A DNA stretch of 64,000 nt, taken from Brevundimonas sp. A19_0. GTDB lineage: Bacteria > Pseudomonadota > Alphaproteobacteria > Caulobacterales > Caulobacteraceae. Below, piece by piece: positions 22,179-34,520 of this stretch; the first letter of the stretch is position 1, and each line of letters opens with the position of its first letter. The notes beneath the pieces are model-generated. The model was given only the letters and a program-made list of their open reading frames with translations. It had not been told where the DNA came from and made no database searches. Position numbers and translations under genes: made by a program. The DNA lies in assembly GCF_017744255.1 (NCBI RefSeq), contig NZ_JAGHQP010000014.1, positions 1 to 64,000 of the forward strand. The letters are read 5' to 3'.

Positions 22179-22187
22179 GGCGTCCGC

Positions 22188-22898
22188 TCAGTAGGCCTGG
22201 CTCTCCGCCGGGCGTTCCTCGAGGTGGCCGTCCTTGAGGGCGAAGACGCGGTCCATATGGCCGGCCAGTTCCATATTGTGCGTGGCGATCAGGGCGGCCA
22301 CGCCGGACTTCTTGGCCAGATCGTGCAGGGCCTCGAACACCGTCTGGCTGGTCGCCGGATCCAGGTTGCCGGTCGGCTCGTCGGCCAGCAACAGGCGCGG
22401 CCTGTTGGCCAGCGCCCGGGCCACGGCCACGCGCTGACGCTCGCCCCCCGACATCTGCGACGGCTGGTGGGTCAGGCGGTCCGCCAGACCCAGGGCGACC
22501 AGCAGTTCCTCGGCCCGCTCGCGTGCCGCCGACAGGCCATGCCCCGCGATGCGAAGCGGCAGGGCGACATTGTCCCGCGCATCAAATTCCGGGAGCAGGT
22601 GGTGGAATTGATAGACAAAACCGATCCGCGCCAGACGGATATGGGTGCGTGCTCGCTCGGGCAGACCCCCGACAGCCTCGCCGTCAATCTTCACCTCGCC
22701 CGAGGTCGGGTGCTCCAGCAGCCCCGCCGCGTGCAGCAGGCTGGACTTGCCCGAGCCTGAGGGCCCGATCAGGCCCACGATCTCGCCGGGGCGGACATCA
22801 AGGTTCACGCCCCTGAGGACGGTCAGGTCGCCGGCGGCGGTGTCATAGGTGCGGGTCAGGTCGTGGACCGACAGGACCGGCGGAGCGAGGCTATTCAT
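22188..22898 (-). CDS. lolD: Lipoprotein-releasing system ATPase LolD
   Basis: LolD powers release of outer-membrane lipoproteins from the inner membrane to LolA. The 236-residue ABC ATPase has Walker A GPSGSGKSS (residues 45-52), the signature MSGGERQR and Walker B LLLADEPTGNLD. It overlaps the permease gene by eight bases. It is the last gene of the long nuo-to-lol run. Confidence 0.95.
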   Translation of the reverse strand: MNSLAPPVLSVHDLTRTYDTAAGDLTVLRGVNLDVRPGEIVGLIGPSGSGKSSLLHAAGLLEHPTSGEVKIDGEAVGGLPERARTHIRLARIGFVYQFHHLLPEFDARDNVALPLRIAGHGLSAARERAEELLVALGLADRLTHQPSQMSGGERQRVAVARALANRPRLLLADEPTGNLDPATSQTVFEALHDLAKKSGVAALIATHNMELAGHMDRVFALKDGHLEERPAESQAY

Positions 22899-24189
22899 AA
22901 CGGAGGGCCTCCACCGGATCGAGGCGAGCCGCCTGCCACGACGGGATCAGGCCGGCCACGCAGCTCATGAAGAACGACCACATGGCCACCCAGAAAACAT
23001 CGGCCGGATCGACCAGCGCCGGGACCGCGTCCAGCATGTAGACGTCGGCATTGAACAGCTCGACCTGTAAAACCCACTCAAGGAAGTGCTGGATGGCGCC
23101 GATGTTCAGGCAGAACAGCAGGCCCAGCACCAGACCGGTGACCGTCCCGGCGATGCCGATGGCGGCACCCGACATGAAGAACACCCGCAGCATGGACGAC
23201 TGGCTGGCACCCACGGTCCGCAGGATGGCGATGTCCCGCGTCTTGTTCTTCACCAGCATGACGATGCCCGAGATGATGTTGAGCGCGGCGATCGCCACGA
23301 CCAGGCCAAGGATGATGCTCATGGCCACCCGTTCGACCTTCAGGGCGCCCCAGAAGGCCGCCAGCCGGTCGCGCCAGTCGCTGACCAGATTGCCGTCACC
23401 CACCGCTTCGCGCACCGGCGCGCGCAGCGCCTCGACCCGGTCGGGCTCGGCCGTCTTCATCTCGATGATGTCCCACAGCCCCTCCTTGCCGAAGAACAGC
23501 TGGGCCTGCTCCAGCGGCATGAAGACGAAGGCGCGATCGTAATCCGCCGTACCCGAGCTGAAGATGCCCCCCACGATATAGGTCTTGGACAGGCCCCCCA
23601 GATTGCCGAAGGCGCTGTCGGCGCCGGTCGGCGAATAGAGGGTGATGGGCGAGCCGACGCCGATGCCCAGCTGCTCGGCCAGGGACTTGCCGATCAGCAC
23701 ATAGTCGCCGCCGTAGTCGCCCTTGCCGAACATGTCGCGCGCAGTCTGGGACAGGCTTTCATAGACGTAGGACATGGAGGTCAGGTCCTCGGGGCGGATA
23801 CCCCGCACCAGACCCCCGGTCGCCTGCCCTGCCGCCTGGAACATGGCCGGGGACTCGACCAGGGGGGTCACGCTGACGATACCGGGCACTTCGCGCAGCC
23901 GCTCCAGCGCGGCATCCCGGTCCGGGTCGACCAGCACCTGACCCTGCACATACATATGCCCGTTGAACGACAGCATCCGACTGAGCAGTTCGGCGCGGAA
24001 GCCGGCCATGATGCTCATCACCACAATCAGCGCCATGACGGCCAGCGCCACGGCGACGTAGGAGATGATGGCGATCAGGGCGATGCCGCCCTCTTTCCGC
24101 TTGGCGCGGAGATAGCGCAGGGCCAGACCGACCTCCCACAGGGAGAACGGACCGGCGGGCTTCGGTGTCTTGCCCACGGTGTCGGTCAT
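22891..24189 (-). CDS. lolC: Lipoprotein-releasing system permease LolC/LolE
   Basis: This is the membrane component of the Lol exporter: an N-terminal helix, a large periplasmic MacB-like domain (about residues 60-270) and three C-terminal helices of the FtsX type. The 432-residue length matches LolC/LolE. Only one permease gene is present, as in most alphaproteobacteria, where a single LolF-like protein is thought to do both jobs. It overlaps proS by four bases and lolD by eight. Confidence 0.92.
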   Translation of the reverse strand: MTDTVGKTPKPAGPFSLWEVGLALRYLRAKRKEGGIALIAIISYVAVALAVMALIVVMSIMAGFRAELLSRMLSFNGHMYVQGQVLVDPDRDAALERLREVPGIVSVTPLVESPAMFQAAGQATGGLVRGIRPEDLTSMSYVYESLSQTARDMFGKGDYGGDYVLIGKSLAEQLGIGVGSPITLYSPTGADSAFGNLGGLSKTYIVGGIFSSGTADYDRAFVFMPLEQAQLFFGKEGLWDIIEMKTAEPDRVEALRAPVREAVGDGNLVSDWRDRLAAFWGALKVERVAMSIILGLVVAIAALNIISGIVMLVKNKTRDIAILRTVGASQSSMLRVFFMSGAAIGIAGTVTGLVLGLLFCLNIGAIQHFLEWVLQVELFNADVYMLDAVPALVDPADVFWVAMWSFFMSCVAGLIPSWQAARLDPVEALRYE

Positions 24190-25508
24190 GCGGTCAGCCG
24201 GGTCAGGGCGTCGTCCAGCGACAGGGTCAGCTTCTCGCCCGTCGCCCGGCGCTTCAGCTCGACCACGCCGTCCGCCAGGCCCTTGGGCCCGATCGTCAGC
24301 TGCCAGGGAATACCGATCAGGTCCGCGGTCGCGAACTTGCCGCCCGGACGCTCGTCGGTGTCGTCATACAGCACCTCCTTGCCCAGCGCTTCCAGCCGCG
24401 ACACGGCCTCTTCGCAGGCGGTGCAGACCGCCTCATCATTGGCCCGGAGGTTGATGACGGCCACGTCAAAGGGCGCCACGGCGTCGGGCCAGATGATGCC
24501 GGCACTGTCATGGCTGGCCTCGATGATGGCGCCCAGCAGGCGCGAGACCCCCACGCCATAGCTGCCCATGTGGACGTCGGCGTCGCGACCGTCGGGGCCC
24601 TGGACCCGGGCCTTCATCGGCGTCGAATATTTGGTCCCGAAATAGAAGATGTGCCCCACCTCGATACCGCGGGCGGTCAGGCGGTCGCTCTCGGCGGTCT
24701 CGGCCTCGAAACGGTCTGCCTCGTGCATTTCCTCGGTCGCGGCGTAAAGGGCGGTCCGCGCGTCGACGATGGCCTGCAGGTCGTCCCAGTCGACATCGCC
24801 GCCCGGCGCCGGCATCTCGACCAGCTTGCGGTCGCAGAACACCTGGCTTTCGCCCGTGTCGGCCAGGACGATGAACTCGTGGCTCAGGTCGCCACCGATC
24901 GGCCCGGTGTCGGCGCGCATCGGCACCGCCTTCAGCCCCATGCGGGCAAAGGTGTTCAGATAGGCCACGAACATGCGGTTGTAGGCCTTGCGGGCCGAGG
25001 CCTCGTCCAGATCGAAGGAATAGGCGTCCTTCATCAGGAACTCGCGGCCGCGCATCACGCCAAAGCGCGGGCGGCGCTCGTCGCGGAACTTCCACTGGAT
25101 GTGAAACAGGTTCAGCGGCAGCGATTTGTAGCTCTTCACATAGGCCCGGAAGATGTCCGTGATCATCTCCTCATTGGTGGGGCCGTACAGCAGCTCGCGC
25201 TCGTGCCGGTCCTTGATGCGTAGCATTTCGGGGCCATAGGCGTCATAGCGGCCCGACTCGCGCCACAGATCGGCCAGCTGCAGGGTCGGCATCAGCAGCT
25301 CGACGGCGCCCGCGCGGACCTGCTCTTCACGCACGATCTGCTCGATCCGCCGCAGGACGCGCAGGCCCAGCGGCAACCAGGCATAGATGCCGGCGGCTTC
25401 CTGACGGATCAGGCCCGCCCTCAGCATCAGCTGATGCGAGACGATCTGGGCGTCGGCGGGCGCCTCTTTCAGCGTGGGCAGGAAATAGCGCGACAGGCGC
25501 ATGGGCAC
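24186..25508 (-). CDS. proS: Prolyl-tRNA synthetase, short alphaproteobacterial type
   Basis: ProRS charges tRNA-Pro. Class II motifs are visible: motif 2 in the [21 protein letters not shown] region (written here only as its key residues F-R-D-E and R-E-F) and motif 3 in [13 protein letters not shown]. An anticodon-binding domain ends the protein. At 440 residues it is about 130 shorter than the E. coli enzyme because the editing INS domain is almost absent, the usual form in alphaproteobacteria, which rely on separate trans-editing proteins. None is seen in this window. It starts about 80 bases after the DUF1467 gene. Confidence 0.95.
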   Translation of the reverse strand: MPMRLSRYFLPTLKEAPADAQIVSHQLMLRAGLIRQEAAGIYAWLPLGLRVLRRIEQIVREEQVRAGAVELLMPTLQLADLWRESGRYDAYGPEMLRIKDRHERELLYGPTNEEMITDIFRAYVKSYKSLPLNLFHIQWKFRDERRPRFGVMRGREFLMKDAYSFDLDEASARKAYNRMFVAYLNTFARMGLKAVPMRADTGPIGGDLSHEFIVLADTGESQVFCDRKLVEMPAPGGDVDWDDLQAIVDARTALYAATEEMHEADRFEAETAESDRLTARGIEVGHIFYFGTKYSTPMKARVQGPDGRDADVHMGSYGVGVSRLLGAIIEASHDSAGIIWPDAVAPFDVAVINLRANDEAVCTACEEAVSRLEALGKEVLYDDTDERPGGKFATADLIGIPWQLTIGPKGLADGVVELKRRATGEKLTLSLDDALTRLTA

Positions 25509-25587
25509 ATCCGGATCAAGCAGCAGGGTCTGGCTGTGCTTTAGCCGGGACGCTGGCCCAAAAGCTAGACCAGTCTGTGGCCAAGCT

Positions 25588-25845
25588 TTATACGGCGCCG
25601 ATTTCCGGCATGGGCACCAGGCCGGTGAAGATGGCCCCGACGATCAGAAGCCAGAGGATGGCGCCGACCCAGGTCGTGGTGACGAACTTCTTCTTCAGAT
25701 TGGGCGTGTCGGGTGCCCCCCACTGCGACCCGTCGGTCGGGGGCGGCTGATCCTGGCGGTTCGTGCCGATCGGCAGGACCATGAACAGCGCCACCCACCA
25801 GCAGATGATGTAGATGGCGAACATCGTGAGCGGGCCGATCGGCAT
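25588..25845 (-). CDS. DUF1467 family small membrane protein
   Basis: The 85-residue protein has two transmembrane helices (about residues 5-25 and 57-78) separated by a Pro-rich loop containing GTNRQDQ and a basic LKKKF. These features match the DUF1467 family, of unknown function and found mainly in alphaproteobacteria between methylmalonyl-CoA epimerase and proS. The start overlaps the epimerase stop by one base. Co-translation suggests a conserved partnership, but none is known. Confidence 0.85.
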   Translation of the reverse strand: MPIGPLTMFAIYIICWWVALFMVLPIGTNRQDQPPPTDGSQWGAPDTPNLKKKFVTTTWVGAILWLLIVGAIFTGLVPMPEIGAV

Positions 25846-26270
25846 CAGTGAGCTCCTTCCTTCGGGGTTTCCATCAGCTCGACCAGCACACCGCCCATAT
25901 CCTTGGGGTGCACAAACAGGATCGGCGTCCCATGGGCCCCGATGCGCGGCTCGCCGGTGCCGAGGATGGTCGCCCCCCTGGCCCGCAGCGCATCGCGCGC
26001 GGCCAGGATGTCCTCGACCTCGAAGCAGACATGGTGCTGGCCGCCCTTGGGGTTCTTGGCCAGAAAGCCATGGATGGGGCTGTCGTCGCCCAGCGGCTCG
26101 ATCAGTTCGATCTGGCTGTTGGGCAGGTCAATGAAGCACACCCGCACGCCCTGCGCCGGCAGGTCGAACGGGGCCTGCGCCTGCGTGGCGCCCAGCAGGT
26201 CCCGGTACATGGCGACGCTGGCTTCGATGGAGGGGGTGGCGACCCCGACGTGGTTCAGACGACCGATCAT
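25845..26270 (-). CDS. mce: Methylmalonyl-CoA epimerase
   Basis: The epimerase interconverts the R and S forms of methylmalonyl-CoA in propionyl-CoA degradation. The 141-residue VOC-fold protein has GRLNHVGVAT at the N-terminus with the first metal His, the central HVCFEV with the second and the C-terminal GVLVELME with the Glu ligand. The mutase is not in this window. It overlaps the RNase J gene by one base, a conserved but functionally unexplained pairing. Confidence 0.93.
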   Translation of the reverse strand: MIGRLNHVGVATPSIEASVAMYRDLLGATQAQAPFDLPAQGVRVCFIDLPNSQIELIEPLGDDSPIHGFLAKNPKGGQHHVCFEVEDILAARDALRARGATILGTGEPRIGAHGTPILFVHPKDMGGVLVELMETPKEGAH

Positions 26271-27943
26271 CAGACCCTCAGCACAATGGTTTCAACGATG
26301 GGGCGGCGGTCCCAGATACCTTGGCTGGCCTTCTTCAGGGTGCGGGCCACGGCCTGTTCGATGACCATTTCGTCCTCCAGCGCCTCGCCCTTGAGCTTGC
26401 GCACCGCATCCTCGGCGCGCTCGGCCAATTCGTCCAGAAGGTCGCCCAGCGGCTGGTCCTCGTCACCCGGCAGGCCAATGCCCCGCACATCGATGCTGGA
26501 CGCCAGCTTGCCCCGCCGGTCCAGCGCAAAGCTGACCAGGATCAGGCCGTTGGAGGCCGCATGGCGCCGCTCGCGCAGAGCCTCGCCCATTTCCTCGACC
26601 AGCATGCCGCCATCAACGAACAGGCGGCCCGAAGGCACTTCGTCGATGATCGCCGCGGGCCCGGGCGCCAGACGAACCATGTCGCCGTTCCGGGGCGCGA
26701 CCGTTTCCGGCACCTGCATTTCCTTCGCCAGCATCGCGTGCTCGGCGATGTGGCGGCGCATGCCGTGCGTGGGGATGGCGATATGGGGCCGCGCCCACTG
26801 ATACATCTGGCGCAGTTCGTCGCGGCACGGGTGGCCCGAGACGTGGATGCCCGGATGGTCCCGGTCGGTGTAGATGCGCACCCCCCGCTCCGACAGGGCG
26901 TCCTGCAGACGGCCAATGGCCAGCTCATTGCCCGGGATCATGCGCGAGGAGAAAATGCAGTGGTCGCCCTGGCCCAGCTTGATGAAGGGGTGATTGCCCT
27001 CGGCCACGCGCGACAGGGCGGCGCGCGCCTCGCCCTGACTGCCGGTGCACAGGTACAGCAGTTCGTCCGCGGGCCAGCGGCGGGCGTCTTCCTCGCTCAG
27101 GAAGGGTTTGGCGTCGGTCAGCAGGCCGACCGACCTGGCCGCCGCCGTGATCCGGTGCATCGACCGCCCGGCCAGCGCGACTCGTCGCCCGGCCTGTTCC
27201 GCCGCATGGATGATGCTGTCCAGCCGCGCGACGTTCGACGCAAAACAGCCGACCGCCACCCGGCCCTTGAGGCCGCCGATCAGTTCGGTCAGGGCTTCGC
27301 GCACCTCGCCTTCCGAACCGGCAGTGCCCTCGACGAAGACGTTTGTGGAATCGCAGACCATGGCCAGCACCCCCTCGTCCCCGAGGCGGCGGATGGTCTC
27401 GACATCGGTGCGCTCGCCGACGACCGGATCGTTGTCGATCTTCCAGTCACCGGTATGCAGGACCAGCCCCAGCGGCGTGGTGATGGCCAGGCCGTTCGGC
27501 TCGGCCGTCGAGTGGGTGATGGTCACCATCTCGATGTGGAAGGGGTCGAGGTCGATGGTGCCACCCAGCGGCACCTCGTGCAGCTTCACCCGGTCGCCGA
27601 GGCCGGCGTCGCGCAGCTTCTCGCGGATCAGATAGGCGGTGAACGGTGTGGCATAGAGCGGGGCCTTCAGGCGCGGCCACAGCCAGCCCAGCGCCCCGAT
27701 GTGGTCCTCGTGGGCGTGGGTCAGCACGATTCCGAGGATGTTCTCGCCCTCAAGGAAGGTCGGGTCGGGCACGATCACATCGACGCCCGGCGTGGTGTGA
27801 TCGCCGAACGTCACCCCGACATCGACCAGGATCCACTTGCGATCATTGGCCGGGCCAAAGCCATAGGCGTTCAGGTTCATGCCGATCTCGTTCGACCCGC
27901 CCAGCGGCAGGAAGACCAGTTCGTCGGTTTTGGATTTGGTCAT
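26270..27943 (-). CDS. rnj: Ribonuclease J
   Basis: RNase J is a metallo-beta-lactamase/beta-CASP nuclease with 5'-to-3' exonuclease activity, important for rRNA and mRNA maturation. The zinc motif HAHEDHIG lies near residue 80 and the beta-CASP motifs continue through [15 protein letters not shown] and [12 protein letters not shown] at 27943 overlaps the coaX stop by four bases and gives a normal 557 residues; the longer frame runs into coaX. It is embedded in an operon with coaX and birA upstream and mce downstream. Confidence 0.94.
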   Translation of the reverse strand: MTKSKTDELVFLPLGGSNEIGMNLNAYGFGPANDRKWILVDVGVTFGDHTTPGVDVIVPDPTFLEGENILGIVLTHAHEDHIGALGWLWPRLKAPLYATPFTAYLIREKLRDAGLGDRVKLHEVPLGGTIDLDPFHIEMVTITHSTAEPNGLAITTPLGLVLHTGDWKIDNDPVVGERTDVETIRRLGDEGVLAMVCDSTNVFVEGTAGSEGEVREALTELIGGLKGRVAVGCFASNVARLDSIIHAAEQAGRRVALAGRSMHRITAAARSVGLLTDAKPFLSEEDARRWPADELLYLCTGSQGEARAALSRVAEGNHPFIKLGQGDHCIFSSRMIPGNELAIGRLQDALSERGVRIYTDRDHPGIHVSGHPCRDELRQMYQWARPHIAIPTHGMRRHIAEHAMLAKEMQVPETVAPRNGDMVRLAPGPAAIIDEVPSGRLFVDGGMLVEEMGEALRERRHAASNGLILVSFALDRRGKLASSIDVRGIGLPGDEDQPLGDLLDELAERAEDAVRKLKGEALEDEMVIEQAVARTLKKASQGIWDRRPIVETIVLRV

Positions 27944-28716
27944 GGCGTCTTTCCGGAGTTGCGACGCCAGACGTCCAGCAGGCCGCGAAGGGTCAGGTCG
28001 GGGTCGAAATGGTCGATGCTGTCGGTCGCACCTTCGAACAGACTGGCGACACCGCCGGTGCCGATGACCGTCATGGGACGGCCCCACTCGGTCTTGATGC
28101 GCGCGACCAGTCCCTCGATCAGGGCAATATAGCCCCAGAACACGCCCGATTGCATGTTCGACACCGTATCCTTGCCGATCACGCGGTCCGGCTTCTGGAT
28201 GGCGATGCGCGGCAGCATGGCGGCGGCCTCGTGCAGGGCCTGCAGCGACAGATTGATCCCGGGCGCGATCACGCCACCCTCAAAGGCTCCGTCGGCGGCG
28301 ATGACGTCGAAGGTGGTGGCCGTTCCCGAGTCGATGACGATCAGGTCGCCGGGGTATTTCAGATGCGCGCCGATGGCGTTGACGAGGCGGTCCGCGCCCG
28401 CCTCGGACGGCTTTTCGATGCGGGCCTCCATGCCCAGATCGACATTCTGGCCGACCACCAGCGGCTCTACCCCCAGATAGCGCCGGGCGAGGTTCCGGAG
28501 ATTGAAGATCGACTGGGGCACCACGCTGGAGATGATGCAGCCCTTCAGCGTGCCGAGCTCCAGCCCGCGCATGGTCAGCAGTTGGGTCAGCCAGACCGCA
28601 TATTCGTCCGCCGTGCGATTGGCGGCCGTGGCCGTGCGCCACTGCACGATCCAGTCCTCGCCGTCATGCACGGCGAACAGCGTATTGGTGTTGCCCTGTT
28701 CAATCGCCAGAAGCAT
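27940..28716 (-). CDS. coaX: Type III pantothenate kinase
   Basis: CoaX phosphorylates pantothenate, the first step of coenzyme A synthesis, and belongs to the ASKHA fold. The N-terminal [19 protein letters not shown] contains the phosphate-binding loop. In many CoaX proteins the equivalent position is Asp (DxGNT); here it reads [21 protein letters not shown] and [12 protein letters not shown] are further family motifs. Length 258 residues. It overlaps birA by one base and rnj by four. The birA-coaX pairing joins two cofactor-attachment functions and is common. Confidence 0.94.
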   Translation of the reverse strand: MLLAIEQGNTNTLFAVHDGEDWIVQWRTATAANRTADEYAVWLTQLLTMRGLELGTLKGCIISSVVPQSIFNLRNLARRYLGVEPLVVGQNVDLGMEARIEKPSEAGADRLVNAIGAHLKYPGDLIVIDSGTATTFDVIAADGAFEGGVIAPGINLSLQALHEAAAMLPRIAIQKPDRVIGKDTVSNMQSGVFWGYIALIEGLVARIKTEWGRPMTVIGTGGVASLFEGATDSIDHFDPDLTLRGLLDVWRRNSGKTP

Positions 28717-29465
28717 CAGGCCCGCTCTCCGAAAAAGACATCCCCTGCCGATATAAGCCGAAGGGTGCCGTCGGCCAGCCTGAGACGCAGCGCCCCGTCG
28801 TCGGCGAGACCTTCGGCCACACCCTCAACTGTCTCGTGACCCAGTCGGGCGACGGCCGGCGCATTGAGGCCATGGGCCCGCCGGGTCCAGGCATCCCGGA
28901 TGACGTCAAAGCCCAGCGCCTCGCGCCGCTTGGTCCAGGCAGCAAAGGCCTCGGCCAGAGGGGGCAAGGCTTCGTCCAGTGTCGGGGCCCGCGCCACGCC
29001 CCCGGCCAGATGGGCCGCGGCTGCGGTTGCCGGCCGCTCCACATCCTGCGGGGCACTGGCCAGATTGACGCCGATGCCGACCGCCAGCCACAGCCCGCCC
29101 GCAGGAGCAGGCCCCGACTCGACCAGAATGCCCGAGGCCTTCATCCCTTCGATCATCACATCATTCGGCCATTTGATCGTCACGCAGGCCGGCGGGACGT
29201 AGCGGTCCAGAAGGTCCGCGACCGCGAGCGCGGCGATGAAACTGGTCTGGGCGGCCTCGGCCGGCGGCGCGTGCGTCACGCACAGATATGTGGCGGCCAG
29301 ATTGCCCTGATGGTCCGACCAGGCCCGCCCGCGTCGGCCACGACCGGCATTCTGGCGCCGCGCGGCGATCCAGATCGGCCCGGTGTGCCCGGCCTCGGCC
29401 AGTCGCCGGGCCTCGGCGTTGGTGGAGTCGATCTCGTCGAGAACCAGCTGCTCGGCGGGCGACAC
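28716..29465 (-). CDS. birA: Biotin--[acetyl-CoA-carboxylase] ligase
   Basis: BirA attaches biotin to the carrier protein of acetyl-CoA carboxylase and other carboxylases. The catalytic GRGRRGRAW loop is at residues 41-49, and KWPNDVM follows in the core. At 249 residues it lacks the N-terminal DNA-binding domain of E. coli BirA, so it is not a repressor. It begins with GTG five bases after the nuoN stop and therefore probably belongs to the nuo transcript. Confidence 0.94.
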   Translation of the reverse strand: MSPAEQLVLDEIDSTNAEARRLAEAGHTGPIWIAARRQNAGRGRRGRAWSDHQGNLAATYLCVTHAPPAEAAQTSFIAALAVADLLDRYVPPACVTIKWPNDVMIEGMKASGILVESGPAPAGGLWLAVGIGVNLASAPQDVERPATAAAAHLAGGVARAPTLDEALPPLAEAFAAWTKRREALGFDVIRDAWTRRAHGLNAPAVARLGHETVEGVAEGLADDGALRLRLADGTLRLISAGDVFFGERA

Positions 29466-29469
29466 CGCC

Positions 29470-30936
29470 CTACCCGGCTCCGAAACCGGACGCGGCGATG
29501 GCGGTCAGCGGCTCCAGCCAGGTCAGACCGATGATCACAACCGGGAAGGCGAACGCTGCCGAGGCCAGGGCCAGGGTGCGCGCCTCGATCGGCTGGGGAT
29601 CGGTCACGGCCTGCTCGTCGAGCGGCGGATCGAACCACATCAGCTTGATGATGCGCAGATAGTAGAAGGCCGCCACGACCGAGGCCACCAGCCCCGCCGC
29701 CGCCACCATCCAGTAGCCGGCATCGGCGGCCGCCCCGAACACATAGTATTTGCCCCAGAAGCCCGAGAACGGCGGCATGCCCAGCACCGACAGCGACAGG
29801 ATGGTGAGGACCACGGTCGTCAGCGGACGCGTCTTCTTCAGCCCGGCCAGATCGGCGATCCGGCGGATCGGCTTGCCTCCGCGCGACAGCGACAGCAGCA
29901 CGGCGAAGAAGCCGATCTGGTCGATCACATACAGGGTCATGAACATCAGCATGGCCTGCAGGCCCGCCTCGGTGCCCGCAACAATGCCCAGCAGGGCGTA
30001 GCCGATGTTGGCGATCGAGGAATAGGCCAGCAGCCGCTGCAGATCGCGCTGCGCCAGACCGCCGATGGCACCGACGACGAACGAGGCCAGACAGATCAGC
30101 ACCAGCACCTGGGCCCACTGGTCGTGGATGGCGCCGAAACCGTTGGTCAACACGCGGGCGACCAGCACCATGGCCGCCATCTTGGGCGCCGTGGCGAACA
30201 GGGCGACAACCGGAGTGGGCGCGCCCTCATAGACGTCGGGCGTCCACATGTGGAACGGCGCCGCCGAGACCTTGAAGGCCAGACCGCACAGCAGGAACAC
30301 CAGACCGAAAATCAGGCCCGCGGCGCCGCCATCGGCCACCGAACGCGCCGACAGGGCGATGTCCTCGAACCGCATCGAGCCCGAGAAGCCGTAGATCAGG
30401 CTGGCGCCATACAGCAGCAGACCCGACGACAGGGCGCCCAGCACGAAATACTTCAGACCGGCCTCGGAGGCCTTGAGGTCGTCGCGGTGGAAGGCGGCCA
30501 GCACATAGAGCGCCAGCGAGTGCAGCTCGATACCGACATAGAGGGAGATCAGATCCCCCGACGACACCATCATGGCCATGCCGACCGAGGCCAGCACGAT
30601 CAGCACCGGATACTCAAAGCGGGCGATGCGGGTCCGGGCCATCCAGCCGTCGCCCATGACCACAGCCACGGCGCTCAGCAGATAGATGGCGACCTTGCCA
30701 TAGGCCGCCAGCGGATCGGCGACGAAGGCCCCGTTGAAGGCCTGGCCCAGCGGGGCATTGATGGCGAGGGCCGCGGCGCCCACCAGCAGGGCGACCGACA
30801 GGATCGAGATCAGACGGGTCGACTTCTCGCCGATGAAGGCGCCCAGCATCAGCAGCACCATGGCCCCGATGGCCAGGGTCACTTCGGAAGCGGCGAGCTG
30901 AAGGGCGGAGGACAGGTCAGGCATTTCGGATCTCAT
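29470..30936 (-). CDS. nuoN: NADH-quinone oxidoreductase subunit N
   Basis: NuoN is one of three antiporter-like proton-pumping membrane subunits of complex I. The 488-residue protein has about 14 hydrophobic helices, with the conserved Lys in the central [14 protein letters not shown] region and in the discontinuous helices. Its ATG overlaps the nuoM stop by four bases. It is the last nuo gene of the run. Confidence 0.96.
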   Translation of the reverse strand: MRSEMPDLSSALQLAASEVTLAIGAMVLLMLGAFIGEKSTRLISILSVALLVGAAALAINAPLGQAFNGAFVADPLAAYGKVAIYLLSAVAVVMGDGWMARTRIARFEYPVLIVLASVGMAMMVSSGDLISLYVGIELHSLALYVLAAFHRDDLKASEAGLKYFVLGALSSGLLLYGASLIYGFSGSMRFEDIALSARSVADGGAAGLIFGLVFLLCGLAFKVSAAPFHMWTPDVYEGAPTPVVALFATAPKMAAMVLVARVLTNGFGAIHDQWAQVLVLICLASFVVGAIGGLAQRDLQRLLAYSSIANIGYALLGIVAGTEAGLQAMLMFMTLYVIDQIGFFAVLLSLSRGGKPIRRIADLAGLKKTRPLTTVVLTILSLSVLGMPPFSGFWGKYYVFGAAADAGYWMVAAAGLVASVVAAFYYLRIIKLMWFDPPLDEQAVTDPQPIEARTLALASAAFAFPVVIIGLTWLEPLTAIAASGFGAG

Positions 30937-32429
30937 CCACCGATCGCGGCACGGAAGCCGGCAGTCAGGGCCTCGACGGAGGTCGAGGTCAGGTCAAGCA
31001 CAGCCGCCGGATAGACGCCCAGCCACAGGGTCCCCACGATCAGGGGCACGAAGACGATCAGCTCGCGCCGGTCGATATCGGTGATGGTCTTGAGCGCGGG
31101 GTTGGTGATCTCGCCGAACATGACGTTGCGGTACAGCGTCAGCGCATAGACGGCCGAGAAGATCACTCCCGAGGCGGCGAACAGGGCGGTCCATGTCGAG
31201 ACCTCATAGACGGCGGTCAGCGACAGGATTTCGCCGATGAAGCCCGAGGTGCCCGGCAGGCCGACGTTGGCCATGGTGAACATCAGGAAGATGGCCGCGA
31301 ACCACGGCATCTTCGACGTCAGCCCGCCGTAGAAGGCGATCTCACGGGTGTGCATCCGGTCATAGACCACGCCGACGCAGAGGAAGAGCGCGCCCGAGAT
31401 CAGGCCGTGGCTCAGCATCTGGAAGACCGCGCCCTGCACGCCCTGATCATTGCCGGCGAAGATGCCCATGGTCACGAAGCCCATGTGGGCGACCGACGAA
31501 TAGGCGATCAGCTTCTTGATGTCGGTCTGACGGAAGGCGACCAGCGAGGTGTAGACGATGGCGATGGCCGAAAGGGCGAACACCAGCGGGCGGAACATTT
31601 CCGAGGCCTGCGGGAACATCGGCAGGTTGAACAGCAGGAAGCCGTAGCCACCCAGCTTCAGCAGGATGCCCGCCAGGATGACCGAACCGGCCGTCGGCGC
31701 CTGCACGTGGGCGTCGGGCAACCAGGTGTGGACCGGCCACATCGGCATCTTGACCGCGAATGAGGCGAAGAAGGCCAGCCACAGCAGCGGCTGCACCGTC
31801 GGGCTGAAGGCATACTCCTTGAGCAGCGGGATCGAGGTCGTGCCCGCTTCCGCCGCCATCCACAGCATGGCCAGCAGCATCAGCACCGACCCCAGCAGGG
31901 TGTAGAGGAAGAATTTGTAGGCCGCGTAGATGCGGTTCTGTCCACCCCAGATGCCGATGATCAGGAACATCGGGACCAGGGTGCCCTCGAAGAAGATGTA
32001 GAACAGGAACAGGTCCAGCGAGGTGAAGACGCCGATCACCAGCGTCTCGAGCACCAGGAAGGCGATCATATAGTCCGCCACCCGCTCCTTGATCGTCGTC
32101 CAGCTGGCGAGGATGCACAGCGGCAGCAGGAAGGCCGTCAGCAGCACGAACAGGATGGAGATCCCGTCCACGCCCATGTGATAGGCGGCGCCCGCGAACC
32201 ACTGATAGTGCTCGACGAACTGATAGGCGGGGTTCGAGGCGTCAAACTTCGCGACCAGCAGGATCGAGACCGCAAGGGTAATCAGGGTGGTGACGAAGGC
32301 GATGCGACGCGCAGCCGGCGCCACCGAGGCGTCCGACTTGCCCGCCATGCGGACGGCCAGCAGCACCGCTGCCCCCACGAGCGGCAGGAAGGTGACGAGG
32401 CTCAGGATGTGAGACATCAACAGGGACAC
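30933..32429 (-). CDS. nuoM: NADH-quinone oxidoreductase subunit M
   Basis: NuoM is a second antiporter-like subunit of complex I, with about 14 transmembrane helices and the [13 protein letters not shown] signature near residue 225. The 498-residue length is normal. The GTG at 32429 has a G-rich sequence upstream; an ATG four codons later gives [13 protein letters not shown], the more usual NuoM N-terminus, and is a real alternative. It follows nuoL by four bases. Confidence 0.96.
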   Translation of the reverse strand: MSLLMSHILSLVTFLPLVGAAVLLAVRMAGKSDASVAPAARRIAFVTTLITLAVSILLVAKFDASNPAYQFVEHYQWFAGAAYHMGVDGISILFVLLTAFLLPLCILASWTTIKERVADYMIAFLVLETLVIGVFTSLDLFLFYIFFEGTLVPMFLIIGIWGGQNRIYAAYKFFLYTLLGSVLMLLAMLWMAAEAGTTSIPLLKEYAFSPTVQPLLWLAFFASFAVKMPMWPVHTWLPDAHVQAPTAGSVILAGILLKLGGYGFLLFNLPMFPQASEMFRPLVFALSAIAIVYTSLVAFRQTDIKKLIAYSSVAHMGFVTMGIFAGNDQGVQGAVFQMLSHGLISGALFLCVGVVYDRMHTREIAFYGGLTSKMPWFAAIFLMFTMANVGLPGTSGFIGEILSLTAVYEVSTWTALFAASGVIFSAVYALTLYRNVMFGEITNPALKTITDIDRRELIVFVPLIVGTLWLGVYPAAVLDLTSTSVEALTAGFRAAIGG

Positions 32430-32433
32430 GCGA

Positions 32434-34515
32434 TCAGCCCCCCCATGTGGCGATGGCGAAGGCGAGCAGACCGGCCACGCCCAGCAGCATCACGAACGCA
32501 TAGTGATAGACGTAGCCCGACTGGATTCTCGACAGTCGCGCCGCGGATTTCAGCGAGGCCCAGGCGGCCCCGTTCGGGCCCAGCCCGTCGATGATCTTCA
32601 CGTCGCCGATCTTCCAGAACAGATCGCCGACCGCCTTGGCCCCCTTCACGAAGACAAAGTCGTACAGCTCGTCGAAGAACCATTTGTTGTAGAAGAAGGT
32701 GTGCAGCGGACCACCGCGCTCGGCCATCCGGCGGCCCAGGCCTTCCTTGAGCACATAGACATAGACGGCGATCAGCGTGCCGAGGCCCGAGACGACCAGC
32801 GGCGCCCACAGCACCCAGGTGGGCACCGAGTGGCTGTCGTGGATCACGTGATTGGCCGGACCGGTGAAGATCGCCCCGCGCCAGAACTCGTGCTCGTGAT
32901 GGCCGACGAACTGGTCGTAGAATGTAAAGCCTGCGGCCACCGCGCCCACCGACAGCACCAGCAGCGGCACGATCATGACCCAGGGGCTCTCGTGCGGCTT
33001 CAGCGGGCCGTGGTGATGGTGGTCGTCATGCGCATGATGGGCATGGTCGTCGGCGATCGGCTCGGAATGGGTTTCCAGCTGGGCGTCGGTCGCGTGATCG
33101 TCCGCGTGATGGGCGCCCTCGTCCTTCCAGGCCGGCTTGTTGTGGAAGGTCATGAACACCAGACGCCACGAGTAGTAGGCCGTCAGACCGGCCGCAAACA
33201 GGCCGATGAAGAAGACGAACATGCCCACCGGATTGTCGGCGCCGGCGGCAAAGGCGCTCTCGAGGATCGAGTCCTTGGAATAGAAGCCGGCAAAGCCCCA
33301 CTTCAGGCCCGGGATGCCGAGGCCGGTGATGGCGATCGTGCCGATCATCATCACGCCATAGGTGATGGGCAGCAGACGGGCGAGACCGCCCATCTTCCGC
33401 ATGTCCTGCTCGTGATGCATGCCGTGGATTACCGAGCCGGCCCCCAGGAACAGCAGGGCCTTGAAGAAGGCGTGGGTGAACAGGTGGAACATGGCCGCCT
33501 GATAGGCGCCGATGCCGGCCGCAAAGAACATGTAGCCCAGCTGCGAACAGGTCGAGTAGGCGATGACCCGCTTGATATCGTTCTGGGCCAGACCGACGGT
33601 CGCCGCGAACAGGGCCGTGACAGCACCGACGATGGCGATGATCTGGGCCGCGACCGGCGCATACTCGTAGATCGGGCTGAGCAGGCAAACCATATAGACG
33701 CCGGCGGTCACCATGGTGGCCGCGTGGATCAGCGCCGACACAGGGGTCGGGCCCTCCATGGCGTCCGGCAGCCAGGTGTGCAGGAAGAACTGGGCCGACT
33801 TGCCCATGGCGCCGATGAACAGCAGCAGACCGGCCAGATCCAGCGCGGACCAGGTGTGACCCAGGAACTCCCAGCCCGTCCCGGCCTTCGACGCGATCAT
33901 GGGGAACAGTTCGGCGAACTGGATCGTGCCGAACATCCAGAAGACGGTGATGATGCCCAGCGCAAAGCCGAAGTCGCCGACGCGGTTCACCACGAAGGCC
34001 TTGATGGCGGCGGCGCTGGCCGTGGGCTTCTTGTACCAGAATCCGATCAGCAGATAGGACGCCAGCCCCACCCCTTCCCAGCCGAAGAACAGCTGCATGA
34101 AGTCGGCGGCGGTCACCAGCGCCAGCATGGCAAAGGTGAACAGCGACAGATAGGCGAAGAACCGCGGCCGGTCGGGATCCTCGGACATATAGCCCCAGGA
34201 ATAGAGGTGAACGAGCGACGACACCGTTGTCACCACGATCAGCATCACGGCGGACAGGGCGTCGATGCGGATCGACCAGGCCGACTGGAAGTCGCCGACG
34301 TTGATGAACGGCATGAGCTGGAGCGTGAAGGCTTCCATCCCGCCCCAGGTGTGGCGGGCGAATACCGTCCAGGCCACGGCGCAGGAGAAGAACAGCAGGC
34401 CGGTCGTCACCGCCTGGGAGGCGATGTTGCCGATCCGCCGTCCGGTCAGACCGGCGATGGCCGCGCCCAGCAGCGGCGCAAAGATGCCCAGAATGATCAG
34501 GGTTTCGAAGCTCAC
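32434..34515 (-). CDS. nuoL: NADH-quinone oxidoreductase subunit L
   Basis: NuoL is the distal antiporter-like subunit, with the long lateral helix that runs along the membrane arm. At 693 residues it includes the core antiporter fold with the [14 protein letters not shown] signature near residue 245. A His/Asp-rich loop of about 40 residues (repeated HAD, HH and DDHHHH runs, around 33001-33110) lies in the C-terminal third. Such loops vary among species and may bind metal, but a function is not known. Its start lies five bases after nuoK. Confidence 0.96.
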   Translation of the reverse strand: MSFETLIILGIFAPLLGAAIAGLTGRRIGNIASQAVTTGLLFFSCAVAWTVFARHTWGGMEAFTLQLMPFINVGDFQSAWSIRIDALSAVMLIVVTTVSSLVHLYSWGYMSEDPDRPRFFAYLSLFTFAMLALVTAADFMQLFFGWEGVGLASYLLIGFWYKKPTASAAAIKAFVVNRVGDFGFALGIITVFWMFGTIQFAELFPMIASKAGTGWEFLGHTWSALDLAGLLLFIGAMGKSAQFFLHTWLPDAMEGPTPVSALIHAATMVTAGVYMVCLLSPIYEYAPVAAQIIAIVGAVTALFAATVGLAQNDIKRVIAYSTCSQLGYMFFAAGIGAYQAAMFHLFTHAFFKALLFLGAGSVIHGMHHEQDMRKMGGLARLLPITYGVMMIGTIAITGLGIPGLKWGFAGFYSKDSILESAFAAGADNPVGMFVFFIGLFAAGLTAYYSWRLVFMTFHNKPAWKDEGAHHADDHATDAQLETHSEPIADDHAHHAHDDHHHHGPLKPHESPWVMIVPLLVLSVGAVAAGFTFYDQFVGHHEHEFWRGAIFTGPANHVIHDSHSVPTWVLWAPLVVSGLGTLIAVYVYVLKEGLGRRMAERGGPLHTFFYNKWFFDELYDFVFVKGAKAVGDLFWKIGDVKIIDGLGPNGAAWASLKSAARLSRIQSGYVYHYAFVMLLGVAGLLAFAIATWGG

Positions 34516-34520
34516 GTCGA